Assembly: GCA_028689775.1 (NCBI GenBank)
Contig: JAQVCM010000004.1
Span: forward strand, 62,001 to 126,000
From: Crocinitomicaceae bacterium
Lineage (GTDB): Bacteria; Bacteroidota; Bacteroidia; Flavobacteriales_D; Crocinitomicaceae
Direction: 5' to 3'
DNA: 64,000 nucleotides
Made by a program: the position numbers and the translations under genes. This document shows, piece by piece, positions 51,929 through 61,143 of the stretch. Within the stretch, counting starts at the first letter, position 1, and each line of letters begins with the position of its first letter. Under the pieces are notes generated by a model. It ran no database searches, was not told the origin of the DNA, and was given only the letters and a program-made list of their open reading frames with translations.

Positions 51929-52162
51929 ATGATAGAAATCACCGTTAAAGTACCCGAAAATAAGTTGCAATTTTTCATCGAGCTTCTGGATCAATTGGAT
52001 TTAAAGGCAGTTGGTAGTAATATTGATATTCCTGAATGGCAGAAAGAACAATTAGATGAGGGAATAAAAGAATATGAACGCGGAACTGCAAATTACACGA
52101 ATTGGAACGAAGTAAAAGTGGATTTATTTAACAAAAATAAAGTTAAAAGACTTACTCTTTAG
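51929..52162 (+). CDS. antitoxin of a broken ParE-like module
   Basis: The 77-residue protein (MIEITVKVPENKLQFFIELLDQLDL; EWQKEQLDEGIKEYERG) resembles ParD-like/addiction antitoxins common in Bacteroidota. It has a short N-terminal strand-helix and a charged C-terminal tail that would bind the toxin. The toxin remnant begins at its stop. It appears intact. Confidence 0.6.
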   Translation: MIEITVKVPENKLQFFIELLDQLDLKAVGSNIDIPEWQKEQLDEGIKEYERGTANYTNWNEVKVDLFNKNKVKRLTL

Positions 52163-52434
52163 TTGTCGGTGAATGCGCTCAAATGCAAATTGAAAAAGCA
52201 ACCAATTGGTTTTTTGATCAGACGCCAGGCTTGGAAGTTAAATTCCTAATTCAACTAAACAATGCCATGATGTATATTCAAAAGCATCCCTAAAATGTCA
52301 ATTGAGATATAAAAAGGTTCGCATCCACTTTTTTGAGAAAATTTGGTATTGGAATACATTATATTTTTGAAAATCAAACCATTTTTGTATTGTACGTATT
52401 TCACACAAGTCAAAATAGTGAAAATTGGTTTTAA
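52146..52434 (+). pseudogene. RelE/ParE-like toxin remnant with at least two frameshifts and no start codon
   Basis: The three frames in turn give KTYSLVVGECAQMQIEKATN and FFDQTPGLEVKFLIQLNNA (ending at YIQKHP and a stop), then KCQLRYKKVRIHFFEK, then GIGIHYIFENQTIFVLYVFHTSQNSENW. Joined, they form an ordinary ParE/RelE toxin with its C-terminal FHTSRN-like motif. No start codon precedes the first piece; its frame is preceded by a TAA. The toxin is dead, while the adjacent antitoxin gene remains open. Confidence 0.75.
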
Positions 52435-52564
52435 AGATAAATATACTTCAATGAATCATAGACACAATAAAGAATCATAATTCAAAACCATATTCCGCAA
52501 ACAATATAGTCAAGCAACTCAAAATAATTTAAAAGAAACCATACAATTGATTAGATATTAATCG

Positions 52565-52572
52565 TATATTTG
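52565..52572 (+). promoter_or_regulatory. -7 element before umuD
   Basis: TATATTTG fits TAnnTTTG, 25 bases before the umuD start. A correctly spaced -33 TTTG was not found. A LexA-like operator was not recognised. Confidence 0.4.
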
Positions 52573-52596
52573 ATTTTTAATTAATCACTTTTAGTT

Positions 52597-53034
52597 ATGG
52601 TCACACTTCAAATCAGCAATCAGCCGCGCAGTATATACATGTCTTTGGAACTTCCCGTAATTTCCAATGGAATACCCGCAGGTTTCTCTGCTCCTGCAGA
52701 AGATGTCATTGATTTGAAAATCGATTTGAACCGAGATTTGATTCAGCATCCAAAATCGACTTATTTTGCGAAGGTTTCAGGTGAAAGTATGATGGATGCT
52801 GGAATATCCGATGGAGATTTAATTATTATTGATCGCAGTTTGACTCCGAAAGATGGAGACCTTGCAGTTTGTGTGATTGACAGTGAATTTACCATCAAAC
52901 GAATTAAAATCGAAGCGAATTGCTGTTGGTTGATTCCTACCAATAAAAAACATACGCCGATATTAGTTACGGAAGATAATCAGTTTATGATCTGGGGAAT
53001 TGTGGCGCATTCTATAAAATCTCATATTCTATAA
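52597..53034 (+). CDS. umuD: UmuD-like autoproteolytic subunit of error-prone polymerase V
   Basis: The 145-residue protein has the LexA/UmuD S24 peptidase fold. The self-cleavage region is NGIPAGFSAPAEDVIDL (about 24-40), the catalytic Ser is in AKVSGESMMDAGISDGDLIIIDRS (near 65) and the Lys is in EFTIKRIK (near 104). After RecA-stimulated cleavage UmuD assembles with UmuC to bypass lesions. No umuC follows within the next 240 bases, so its partner must be encoded elsewhere or is lost. It lies next to decayed toxin-antitoxin genes. Confidence 0.85.
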   Translation: MVTLQISNQPRSIYMSLELPVISNGIPAGFSAPAEDVIDLKIDLNRDLIQHPKSTYFAKVSGESMMDAGISDGDLIIIDRSLTPKDGDLAVCVIDSEFTIKRIKIEANCCWLIPTNKKHTPILVTEDNQFMIWGIVAHSIKSHIL

Positions 53035-53084
53035 AACGTCTTTCCTAGTCGATAGGTGAGATGGCAACAAAAATTCAGGGCATA

Positions 53085-53112
53085 AAAAAGGGCTATCCGC
53101 AGAAAGCCCTTA
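53085..53112 (-). terminator. weak terminator hairpin after umuD / downstream of methyltransferase gene
   Basis: AAGGGCT pairs with AGCCCTT. On the minus strand a T run follows the stem (AGCCCTTTTTTATG), so it fits termination of the minus-strand methyltransferase transcript better than umuD. Confidence 0.5.
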
Positions 53113-53274
53113 ATTCATTATTTCACCTGTAGATGTTAATAATATTGATCCTTATTTGAGTAAACGGATAAATACTTTTAAGGTTACGTTTGGTAGAAAT
53201 TATTTTTTTAGTTAATTAATTTTTATTCCTGACGTGGCTCATTTTAAGCATCTAGCATACATCAGAAATTCCAA

Positions 53275-53850
53275 TTACTTCGCCTTTTGAGCAAAGATAA
53301 AAACTTCTGTTCCCTGTCTAGCTTGGATTGAATTGTAGCAATCTTTCAGGTTCACTTCTCCGAAAACTGGTGAAAACAGGTTTTGATATTCTGCTTTGGT
53401 TCCACTGAATGGCGGTCCGCCGTCGAAATGTCGGTCGAATAAGAGTCCAACTAATTTTCCTCCTGGAGCCAAAAGACTGTGAACTTTCTCTACATATTTT
53501 GAACGATTAGTTGGGTCGATGGCGCAAAATAGGGTTTGTTCGATGATTAAATCATACACTCCTTGATGTTCAAAGAAATCAGCTTGCACGATGTGCTCTT
53601 TTGGAAAAGATGGACAATTAATTTGCAACGTTCTCAAAGGTTCTTCCACAAAATCAAGTACGAATACATTTTTAAATCCCAAGCGGTGTGCGTAAATCGC
53701 TTCGTAACCATAACCACATCCTGGAATTAAGATTCGCATGTTTTTATCCGTCAACTGATCTAAGTATTCTTTAATCGGACGAGAAACGTCCCCAATATTC
53801 CAGCCTGTAAGTGCTGCTTCATAGCGAGATTGCCAAAATTCTTGTTTCAT
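53275..53850 (-). CDS. thiopurine S-methyltransferase-like SAM-dependent methyltransferase
   Basis: The 191-residue cytoplasmic enzyme has the SAM motif MRILIPGCGYGYEAIYAHRLGFKNVFVLDFVEEPL (about 39-73) and YDLIIEQTLFCAIDPTNRSKYVEKVHSLLAPGGKLVGLLFD, a TPMT-type layout. The N-terminus MKQEFWQSRYEAALTGWNIGDVSRPI (W-x-x-R-W-like) supports the family. The ATG at 53850 is chosen because the family starts there; an in-frame GTG/ATG further upstream would overlap the peptidase gene. The substrate is unknown. Confidence 0.85.
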   Translation of the reverse strand: MKQEFWQSRYEAALTGWNIGDVSRPIKEYLDQLTDKNMRILIPGCGYGYEAIYAHRLGFKNVFVLDFVEEPLRTLQINCPSFPKEHIVQADFFEHQGVYDLIIEQTLFCAIDPTNRSKYVEKVHSLLAPGGKLVGLLFDRHFDGGPPFSGTKAEYQNLFSPVFGEVNLKDCYNSIQARQGTEVFIFAQKAK

Positions 53851-53885
53851 ATATTTAGATTTAAAAAGGGTAAATTCTGAATAAG

Positions 53886-55526
53886 CTATAATTTCTTTAA
53901 GGTACAAAGAAAACCTGAATTCACGCTTAAAACTCCTGTCGAATTTACCGTTTGTGATCCAAAAATTTGCCATTTCGTTGTGGGTTTAAGAACTAATACT
54001 TGCGCATCGAAATAAACAGGCAAAGGCATGTCAAATTCAGCAATGCAGTTCGTCCAGCGGTAATTTAATTGATTGTCAACCCATTTATAATCCAAGATAG
54101 GAACTCGACGATCACGAACATATTGATTGAAAAACGAGGTTAAATTTAAGTTCAAATCTTTGCTGATGAAATCTTCAATTTGCTTCGAATTCACAATCGA
54201 TTTATCAAACGTTTGATACAGATTTTTCAGCATGTGAAACCAAAGTTCATCCTGATCAATCCACGTCCTTAAGGTATGCAGCATGTTAGCTCCTTTGTAA
54301 TACATGTCTGTCGAACCAGCATTATCCACACTATAAACTCCCATAATTGGAGAATCATTGGCGATTTTCTTGCGAGTTCCAATCACATAATCTGATCCAG
54401 CTTGTTTTCCATAAAACCATTCTACATACAAGTTTTCAGCATACGAAGTAAAACTTTCTTGAATCCACATATCGGCAATATCTCCTGCTGTAATCGAATT
54501 TCCAAACCATTCATGTGCAATTTCGTGAACGAGGATAAAATCAAAATTAAATCCCCAGCCGGTTCCACTTAAATCAGTTTGTAAATAGCCATTTTTAAAA
54601 CCGTTTCCATACGCAATTGCTCCTTGATGTTCCATTCCCAAAAAGGGAGTTTCGATGATTTTCATTCCATCTTGATAAAAAGGATAAGGACCAAAATAAT
54701 GTTCGTAAGCATTTAAAATATCGAACACTTGTCGCCACTGACCTTTTGCTTGGTCGACATGATTTCGAAGCGAAACGAATTGTAAATTCAATTTTCCAGA
54801 CAGTCCTTCAAATACCTCATTTGTCGTCACATAATCTCCAATATTTACAGTTACACCATAACTATTAATCGGATTATTGATTTGGTATGAAAATGTTGTC
54901 CAACCATTTTCACCATCCTTCTCGCCTATTTTGATTCCATTTGAAATGGCTTTTAATTTCAAATCCGTTGGAATTGAAATGTGTATTAGCATGCTATCTA
55001 CTTCATCTGTTGGGTGATCTTTACACGGCCACCACGTGCTAGAACCAATTCCTTGAACAGCAGTTGCAATGAAATGATTTCCGTTGGCATCTTTACTCCA
55101 TACAAATCCTCCGTCCCAAGGTGCTTTTATCGCTTCATGTGGATTTCCTTCGTATTCAACGATCAAGGTATTGATGTCATTGACTTTTTGTTCTTTTGTC
55201 AAACGAATAAAATAGGCTTGCCCATTTCGAGTAAATTTCAACTTTTTACCTTCTTGATGAATTGATGTAATTTTCATCGGTTCTTGCAAATCAATGTGCA
55301 TCACTTGATGCGATTTTAGAACCCGATACTGAATCACATTTTTTCCTGATATAAACTTTTCATCTGGCTGAATAGAAATTGACAAATCTGCATGAATCCA
55401 ATCCCAAAAAGAACGTGCTAAGGAATAAGTTCCTCGTAAAGAATCTGTCTTTGTAAAAGCGGTTTCTTGAGAAAAAGCGAAGTTAAAAGTTCCAACGAAC
55501 AAAAAGAAGAGTAAAGTTAAGCGCAT
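53886..55526 (-). CDS. M1 family metallopeptidase (aminopeptidase N-like), secreted
   Basis: The 546-residue enzyme has a signal peptide (cut near AFSQ), an M1 beta-saddle N-terminal domain (about 30-220) and the thermolysin-like catalytic domain. The substrate-binding motif is LGMEHQGAIAYGNGF (GxMEN-like, near 290), and the zinc site is HEIAHEWFGNSITAG (HExxH near 329) with WIQESFTSYAENLYVEWFYG. It lacks the long C-terminal helical domain of E. coli PepN. It probably trims peptides in the periplasm. Its stop is 36 bases before the methyltransferase start, so both are probably in one transcript. Confidence 0.88.
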   Translation of the reverse strand: MRLTLLFFLFVGTFNFAFSQETAFTKTDSLRGTYSLARSFWDWIHADLSISIQPDEKFISGKNVIQYRVLKSHQVMHIDLQEPMKITSIHQEGKKLKFTRNGQAYFIRLTKEQKVNDINTLIVEYEGNPHEAIKAPWDGGFVWSKDANGNHFIATAVQGIGSSTWWPCKDHPTDEVDSMLIHISIPTDLKLKAISNGIKIGEKDGENGWTTFSYQINNPINSYGVTVNIGDYVTTNEVFEGLSGKLNLQFVSLRNHVDQAKGQWRQVFDILNAYEHYFGPYPFYQDGMKIIETPFLGMEHQGAIAYGNGFKNGYLQTDLSGTGWGFNFDFILVHEIAHEWFGNSITAGDIADMWIQESFTSYAENLYVEWFYGKQAGSDYVIGTRKKIANDSPIMGVYSVDNAGSTDMYYKGANMLHTLRTWIDQDELWFHMLKNLYQTFDKSIVNSKQIEDFISKDLNLNLTSFFNQYVRDRRVPILDYKWVDNQLNYRWTNCIAEFDMPLPVYFDAQVLVLKPTTKWQIFGSQTVNSTGVLSVNSGFLCTLKKL

Positions 55527-55882
55527 ATATTTACTGATTTAGTCACAAAATACATTTCAAATGTAAGCTTTTAAAACCCTTAAAATAACTATTCACGCAG
55601 CAAATACACTACTTTAACAATCGAAATAAATAGCTAAAAGTTCTAAAAAAATGAAAGTTAGCTCATAAATTCATCTAATTTTGGCGAAAGAAAGAGAAGC
55701 TTATCGTTTTTAGCATAAAATTAACTACTACATTAATTGACTGTCTTCTGGGCACTTAAACCAATCAAAACAGTCCTTAAACTCAATCGAACTGTCATTT
55801 TAATCAATATGACTTTGAATGGTATTAAAATTGATTAATATTATAAAAAAAACACAGACATATTTTACCTAAAACTTACAAC
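55527..55882. other. intergenic region, nothing recognised
   Basis: About 356 bases of AT-rich sequence lie between divergent genes. I see no reading frame, tRNA, repeat or strong hairpin here, and no clear TAnnTTTG promoter. Confidence 0.4.
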
Positions 55883-56071
55883 ATGGAAACCAAACTAGAC
55901 ATACAGAAATTATATTTTGATTTGAAAAAAAAGAAAGTCAAAAAAATTAAGAGTTTTGATAGCGGACTCGTTTCATTGGGAATTCAAACTGACATAAAAA
56001 TAGAAACAACTACTCACAAAAAAGCTCAACCTAAAAAGGCTGAGCTAGCAAAAGAGAAGTTGGCAGAATAA
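55883..56071 (+). CDS. small lysine-rich protein of unknown function
   Basis: The 62-residue protein begins METKLDIQKLYFDLKKKKVKKIKSFDSG and ends in a Lys/Ala/Glu-rich tail (KKAQPKKAELAKEKLAE). It is soluble, strongly basic and low in complexity. It ends two bases before the convergent receptor gene. No family was recognised; nucleic-acid binding is possible given its charge. Confidence 0.5.
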   Translation: METKLDIQKLYFDLKKKKVKKIKSFDSGLVSLGIQTDIKIETTTHKKAQPKKAELAKEKLAE

Positions 56072-56072
56072 A

Positions 56073-58586
56073 TTAAAACTCTCCGCCTCCATCACCTGCT
56101 TGGTACACTTTACTTTTCTTCGAAACGTCGTATTTACCAAACTTGTAACTTGCATTGATGTAGAATCTACGTGTGTTTTGCTTAAATCTTGAATACTGAA
56201 ATGCAGTTGGTTGTTCCACTTCGATTACAAACTCTCTGGTATTGAAGATGTCGGCAAATCTAAAACCTACCGTCCATTTTCCATTTTTCAAGGTTTTATT
56301 TCCAGATAAATCTACAGAAGCACGTGGCAACACAGTTCCTTGAGCTGTTACGATTGGTGCGTTGTATCTTCCATTTACCTGAATGTTCGCTGTCTTTTTC
56401 CAGAATTCAAAACTTCCTGTATATTTTGCTCCCCAGTTAAATCCAGTATTATTAAAATCAGTAGTTGGCGAATCGTCGATGTATTGTATTCTATTTCCAT
56501 TTAAAGAGATCACATTTCTAAACCACGGAAAAGGTTTGTAAACCAATATCAATTCCGTACCTAAACTTCTACTTTCATTGATATTTCCGTACGTCGCAGC
56601 AGTTGATCCGTTGTCATAAAATTCTTTTACACGTTGAATTACATCTGTTGTTTGTCTGTAATAAACGTTTGCAGTCAAATTAAAATTCTTTTTGTTGAAA
56701 CCATAACCCAAATCCAATGAGTTGATATATTCCGGCTTCAAGTTTGGATTTCCTTTTCGAAGGTTGAAAGGATCTGCGTAGCTTGTGAACGGATTCAAAT
56801 TCCAACTTGATGGTCTGTTAATTCTACGACTATAACTCAAAGTAACCTCAGACTCTTTATTGATTTCATACGCTAAAAAGGCAGAAGGGAAAAAATTAAA
56901 ATAATTGTTTTTAAAAGATTGATTTTGAGAAACTAGATTTGGAGCCTGCATCGCTTGCTCTAGGCGAACACCTCCTTGGTATTTAAATTTCTTAATTTGC
57001 TGACCAAAATTACCATAGGCAGAAAATATCTGTTCATCGTATTGATATGTAAAATTAGAAAGTGTATCCATTTCAAATTCGTTTGTCACTTGATTTTTCG
57101 TACCTGAAGCAGAAACTACTGTCGATTGACGAACAACACCTTTTGCTCCAGCTTCAATACGAATATTTTTAGGTAAAATTTTGGTGTAATCCGATTGAAT
57201 TGTTGAAACACGGAATTTATCATCACCGCTTAAGTTTTGTTGTAAATGAGGTTGGTAAACTGGGACACCGTTTTCAGAAATATAGGATTCATCATAATCG
57301 CCCGTTGAGTTGTCGAAGCCCGCAGAATGCGTAACATCAAAAGTAACATTTCCTTTTTCTGCTTTAAAATCCCATTTATAGTTTAGGTTTAAATCGAAAT
57401 TTTGATTTTTGGAAGGATCCTCAGAAAGTCTGTTCCACTCGCGAACAGAAACATCATTTCCGCCCAACTGCATATAGTCCATGTTTCCGGTTCTTTTTCG
57501 ATCGCCAAAATTTCCGGTCAACACAACACCAAATGTATTTCTTGGTTTGATGTAGAAATCAGAACCAATACGAGCTGTATGATTCACCATTAAATCCGTA
57601 CCGGTACGATTTTGATTCAACTTAAAAATGGAATCCGCGAAGTTACGAATGATGCGGCTTTCATTTCCTCTTTGTCCTTCGTAATAACTAAGTGCATACG
57701 TTGCAAACGCATTCATTTTCACATTTCGATAACTCAAGGAAGCAGAACCGCTGTAATCATTCCCTGTTCCTGCGCTCATCGCTACATTTCCGTTGATTCC
57801 TCTTAATTTATTTTTCTTCAACACAATGTTGATGATTCCTGATGTACCATCTGGATCATATTTCGCAGACGGATTATTCACCACCTCAATACGCTCAATG
57901 GATCCTGCAGGGAATGCATCTAATAAACTTTTTCCATTTCCACCAGTCAAAGTACTTGGACGACCGTCAATCAAAACCGTAACATTCGAATTACCTCGAA
58001 GAGAAATCGTACCATCTTGATCTACTTCAATGGAAGGAATGTTGTTTAATAAATCATTTACCGTTCCACCTTTGGACGCCAAATCTTCACCAACATTGTA
58101 CACTTTTTTGTCCAAGGTGTTGAGCATTATTTCTTGCTTGGCAACCACTTGAATTTCATCCAAATTTGTAGTGACTTCAGCTGCAATTCGAATCAAACCT
58201 AAATCTCTACCTGGAGAGTCTGCTGAAAATGAAATGTCATCGATCACTTTTGTAACGTATCCAAAAAACGTAATTTTCACAAAATACTTACCGTTTGGAA
58301 TTTGCTCCAAACGAAAAACACCTTTATCATCCGTGTAAACCTCTAAAAGCGTCAATGAATCTCTAACAGAAAGTAAACGCACCGAGGCGTAATCAATTCC
58401 TGTTCTAGCAACTGAATCAATCACAATTCCTCTTAAAATTCCATTTCCAGGAGCCGCTGGTTTTTGAGCTAGTAGATCATTTGAAGACAGAAGAAGCGTT
58501 ACTAATAAAGAAGTTATTTTGAGCGCACTTGTTTGTTTTCTTAAAATAGTTTTAACTTTTGTGTTTTTGAAAAATTGTAAAATCAT
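56073..58586 (-). CDS. outer-membrane beta-barrel TonB-dependent receptor-like protein (OMP_b-brl family)
   Basis: The 837-residue protein has an N-terminal hydrophobic signal (about 20-42), a carboxypeptidase-like regulatory domain at about 50-135 (RGIVIDSVARTGIDYASVRLLSVRDS), a plug with VKNDLLNNIPSIEVDQDGTISLRGNSNVTVLIDGRPS (about 165-205) and a barrel typical of the 'outer membrane beta-barrel family protein' group. The C-terminal strands differ from classic TonB receptors and end in Gly/Glu-rich sequence (YQAGDGGGEF). Probably an importer or surface protein. The MarR-like gene lies just upstream on the same strand and may regulate it. Confidence 0.85.
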   Translation of the reverse strand: MILQFFKNTKVKTILRKQTSALKITSLLVTLLLSSNDLLAQKPAAPGNGILRGIVIDSVARTGIDYASVRLLSVRDSLTLLEVYTDDKGVFRLEQIPNGKYFVKITFFGYVTKVIDDISFSADSPGRDLGLIRIAAEVTTNLDEIQVVAKQEIMLNTLDKKVYNVGEDLASKGGTVNDLLNNIPSIEVDQDGTISLRGNSNVTVLIDGRPSTLTGGNGKSLLDAFPAGSIERIEVVNNPSAKYDPDGTSGIINIVLKKNKLRGINGNVAMSAGTGNDYSGSASLSYRNVKMNAFATYALSYYEGQRGNESRIIRNFADSIFKLNQNRTGTDLMVNHTARIGSDFYIKPRNTFGVVLTGNFGDRKRTGNMDYMQLGGNDVSVREWNRLSEDPSKNQNFDLNLNYKWDFKAEKGNVTFDVTHSAGFDNSTGDYDESYISENGVPVYQPHLQQNLSGDDKFRVSTIQSDYTKILPKNIRIEAGAKGVVRQSTVVSASGTKNQVTNEFEMDTLSNFTYQYDEQIFSAYGNFGQQIKKFKYQGGVRLEQAMQAPNLVSQNQSFKNNYFNFFPSAFLAYEINKESEVTLSYSRRINRPSSWNLNPFTSYADPFNLRKGNPNLKPEYINSLDLGYGFNKKNFNLTANVYYRQTTDVIQRVKEFYDNGSTAATYGNINESRSLGTELILVYKPFPWFRNVISLNGNRIQYIDDSPTTDFNNTGFNWGAKYTGSFEFWKKTANIQVNGRYNAPIVTAQGTVLPRASVDLSGNKTLKNGKWTVGFRFADIFNTREFVIEVEQPTAFQYSRFKQNTRRFYINASYKFGKYDVSKKSKVYQAGDGGGEF

Positions 58587-58624
58587 AGTATTTATTTCTA
58601 GTTGTATTTTTATTGAGTGGAGAT

Positions 58625-59074
58625 TTAAATATTTTCTCGAACTTTATCGAGGAGTTGCGATAAGGTTCGCGCCTCATCATCTGTCAAAAAATTGGTCTTA
58701 AACTGACTGTCATCAAAAGTGGCATCGATTTGTTTTAAAAGAACCAATCCTTTTTCAGTAATTTCAACATGGACAATTCTTCTATCGGTTTCACATCTAA
58801 CTCGATTGATTAAACCTTTATCAATCAACTTATCCATTAAACGAGTTGTATTTGGAGATTTTTCAATCATTCTCTCCTTCACGGTGTTTACACTAATCAT
58901 TCCGCGATCACCGCGTAATATTCTTAGGATATTGAATTGTGGAATGGATAAATCAAACTGAGATATAAAGTGATTTTGTCTGTTGGAAATCCAGTTGGAA
59001 GTATGGCGAATATTCACCATCACTTTGTGCTGAGGAGATTTAAACTTGATTTTTAATTCTTCAGATAATTTCAT
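58625..59074 (-). CDS. MarR family transcriptional regulator
   Basis: The 149-residue protein is a MarR winged helix. Segments are ISQFDLSIPQFNILRILRG, VNTVKERMIEKSPNTTRLMDKLIDKGLINRVRCETDRRIVHVEITEKGLVLLK (wing and recognition helix, about 57-115) and a dimerising C-terminal helix. The gene is 38 bases upstream of the receptor gene on the same strand and may form an operon with it. The ligand is unknown. Confidence 0.88.
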   Translation of the reverse strand: MKLSEELKIKFKSPQHKVMVNIRHTSNWISNRQNHFISQFDLSIPQFNILRILRGDRGMISVNTVKERMIEKSPNTTRLMDKLIDKGLINRVRCETDRRIVHVEITEKGLVLLKQIDATFDDSQFKTNFLTDDEARTLSQLLDKVRENI

Positions 59075-59295
59075 GGCGCAAATATAACTACCTAGGTAAT
59101 AGATTCAAAATTAAATCTTGTAATTACAAGTAAATTAACGTTTCGATCAATGAGAATGGAAGACTTCGAACGTTCAGAAAAAAGAACGAGATTAACTCAA
59201 TTTAGGATCCGAATAGAAATCTCTGAAAATGAATAGCTCAACTTCAAAATAGAATGTTATATTTGTTAAAGTTAATCATCAAATCGAAACCAGTT

Positions 59296-59595
59296 ATGGG
59301 AAAAGGAGATAATAAAACTGCGAAAGGCAAAAGAATTACAGGTTCATACGGAGTTTCTCGTCGTAAAAAGAAGAATAATCCATCCGTGAGCGCTGAAAAA
59401 GCAAATAAGCCGGAAGCCGTTGAAGAAAAAGTAGCTAAAAAAACAACTACTACAAAGAAGGAGACTGCACCTAAAAAAGAAACAGTTAAAAAAGAGCCAG
59501 CTGCCAAAAAAGAACCGGTCGCGGACGAAGAGGTAAAAGTAAAAAAACCAGCTGTCAAGAAACCAGTTGCCAAAAAAGAAGAATCGAAAGATTAA
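59296..59595 (+). CDS. 30S ribosomal protein bTHX with extended basic tail
   Basis: The 99-residue protein starts with MGKGDNKTAKGKRITGSYGVSRRKKK, the signature of bTHX (Thx), a short protein at the head of the 30S subunit. Classical bTHX ends here (about 26 residues). This version continues about 70 residues with repeats of Lys, Pro, Ala and Glu (KKETAPKKETVKKEPAAKKEP), like histone H1 tails. The ATG at 59296 is chosen from the family's start; an in-frame ATG 14 codons upstream is less likely. A terminator follows. Confidence 0.8.
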   Translation: MGKGDNKTAKGKRITGSYGVSRRKKKNNPSVSAEKANKPEAVEEKVAKKTTTTKKETAPKKETVKKEPAAKKEPVADEEVKVKKPAVKKPVAKKEESKD

Positions 59596-59643
59596 TTTCA
59601 CATACAATTATATAGAGCAAACTTTTACTTCCATTATAATTTT

Positions 59644-59682
59644 AAAAAAAAACCGATGAAAATTCATTTCATCGGTTTTTTT
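59644..59682 (+). terminator. terminator after bTHX gene
   Basis: AAAAACCGATGAAA pairs with TTTCATCGGTTTTT, followed by a run of T, about 50 bases after the stop. Confidence 0.85.
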
Positions 59683-59897
59683 GTGTCTTGTATTGTTCAC
59701 GTTAAATCGCTTTGCAGTGTCTTTGAGAGTTTCTAACTGATATGTTGAGAATTCGGAAACAAATACCGCTTTTGATTGTTAAAAATCGGCAGAAGCCACA
59801 TTTGAATAAGTCACTTAGCACATTACTTAGCGGATAATGGGATCGAAGTAAAGTGCATAAACAGTCCTAAATTTCAATTATTAGCAAAAATAAAGTA
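59683..59897. other. intergenic region, nothing recognised
   Basis: Between two terminators there is AT-rich sequence without a gene or clear repeat. Confidence 0.4.
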
Positions 59898-59932
59898 CAA
59901 AAAAACGGGTAACCAAAAGGTAACCCGTTTCA
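59898..59932 (-). terminator. terminator of the OmpA-family gene
   Basis: AAACGGGTAACC pairs with GGTAACCCGTTT imperfectly; on the minus strand a run of T follows. It lies 18 bases after the minus-strand stop at 59950. Confidence 0.8.
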
Positions 59933-59949
59933 AATTTATTTAGTTGATA

Positions 59950-61143
59950 TTAATACTTCGTCAAGACAAAAGTCACACGTTGATTTTTAGCCATTTTCAA
60001 ATCATCTGTATCCATGTCTGATATTTCCGAATTCGGAGAAGAATCAGCCATTGTAGTTGTCTTTATTCTATTTTCAGGAATTCCTTTTTCAATGAAAAAC
60101 TCTTTCACCTTTTTAATACGCTTTTCATCCATGTCTGCGAAAACTGAATTTTTAGCACCTTCACTAATTTCATTTTCATCCGCATGACCTTGAATTTCAA
60201 GCATCGTATTTGGATTTTCTTTCATTATGTTTAAAATCAACTCCATGGAAGTATTTCCTGCCGGTTGAATTAATGATTTTCCGAATCCAAAATAAATTGT
60301 TTGAGCAGCAACTTTTTGTTCAATTGTCATTTTATCTGTTAACTGAACCGTTTTAGCATAAACTGTATTAGAATATTCTTTAATAGAAGCTTCACCAGTA
60401 CCGCAATCACAATCTTCACCATCATTTAACAAAGTCACTGAAACATCATCGATGTAGTAATATGCTGCAATGATCTGATTTCCTCGAACATCTGCTGGTT
60501 TTTTACTTTTTTCAGCATCAATGTCTTTGTTGTTTGTAAAATTACCGATCGTAATGAATTTTTCACCACCTTCAGCAACGTAACTACCACAAATTAAATC
60601 CCAACCATACATCGCATTAAAAACTTTTCCTCTTTGATGCTTGATATGTGTCTTATCAATAATACTTGATTTTTCATCTGTCCCAAATGCTTTTTTAGAA
60701 GCGTGCGCACCAATTTCGGCAACTGCGTATTTAGACAATTCTGATAAAGCCACGTTGAAAGAAACACAATACGTCATTCCTTTTTTCATTGGCGCATTTA
60801 ATTTGGTCATTAAATATGTTCTTGGCATTTTATCGTTGTACGAATACGCAACAATACCAGCATAATTTTGACCATCTTTTGGCTCCTCAGAACCGTAGAT
60901 ATTCGCTGGCGTACCAATGTCATCAACTTTCGCAATCGGCGTAAACAAATCCGCTCGAACACCTGTAGGAGAACTCCAGCCAGTAGCTACTTCAATAGCT
61001 CCAAGTTTTCTAGCTTTCCCGCTGAGCGACTCAAAACTTCCATTTTGAACCAAGTTTTCTGATTGTGCAAAAGTAGCGATGGAGAATAAACTCATCGGAA
61101 TTATTGTCAAGATTTGAGCAATAGATTTAGTATTTAATTTCAT
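59950..61143 (-). CDS. OmpA-family protein with N-terminal adhesin-like domain
   Basis: The 397-residue protein has a signal peptide (cut near TFAQ) and an N-terminal beta-sandwich domain (about 30-225; [40 protein letters not shown]). The OmpA C-terminal domain covers about 285-397 ([68 protein letters not shown]). The OmpA part binds peptidoglycan; the beta-sandwich may be carbohydrate-binding or surface-exposed. The ATG at 61143 (MKLNTKS) overlaps the hemE stop slightly. No ordinary OmpA barrel is present. Confidence 0.82.
   Translation of the reverse strand: MKLNTKSIAQILTIIPMSLFSIATFAQSENLVQNGSFESLSGKARKLGAIEVATGWSSPTGVRADLFTPIAKVDDIGTPANIYGSEEPKDGQNYAGIVAYSYNDKMPRTYLMTKLNAPMKKGMTYCVSFNVALSELSKYAVAEIGAHASKKAFGTDEKSSIIDKTHIKHQRGKVFNAMYGWDLICGSYVAEGGEKFITIGNFTNNKDIDAEKSKKPADVRGNQIIAAYYYIDDVSVTLLNDGEDCDCGTGEASIKEYSNTVYAKTVQLTDKMTIEQKVAAQTIYFGFGKSLIQPAGNTSMELILNIMKENPNTMLEIQGHADENEISEGAKNSVFADMDEKRIKKVKEFFIEKGIPENRIKTTTMADSSPNSEISDMDTDDLKMAKNQRVTFVLTKY

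Noticed and set aside
59344-59607. long minus-strand frames opposite the bTHX tail
   Set aside because: They mirror the lysine-rich coding repeats and have Phe/Leu-rich sequence typical of a shadow frame.
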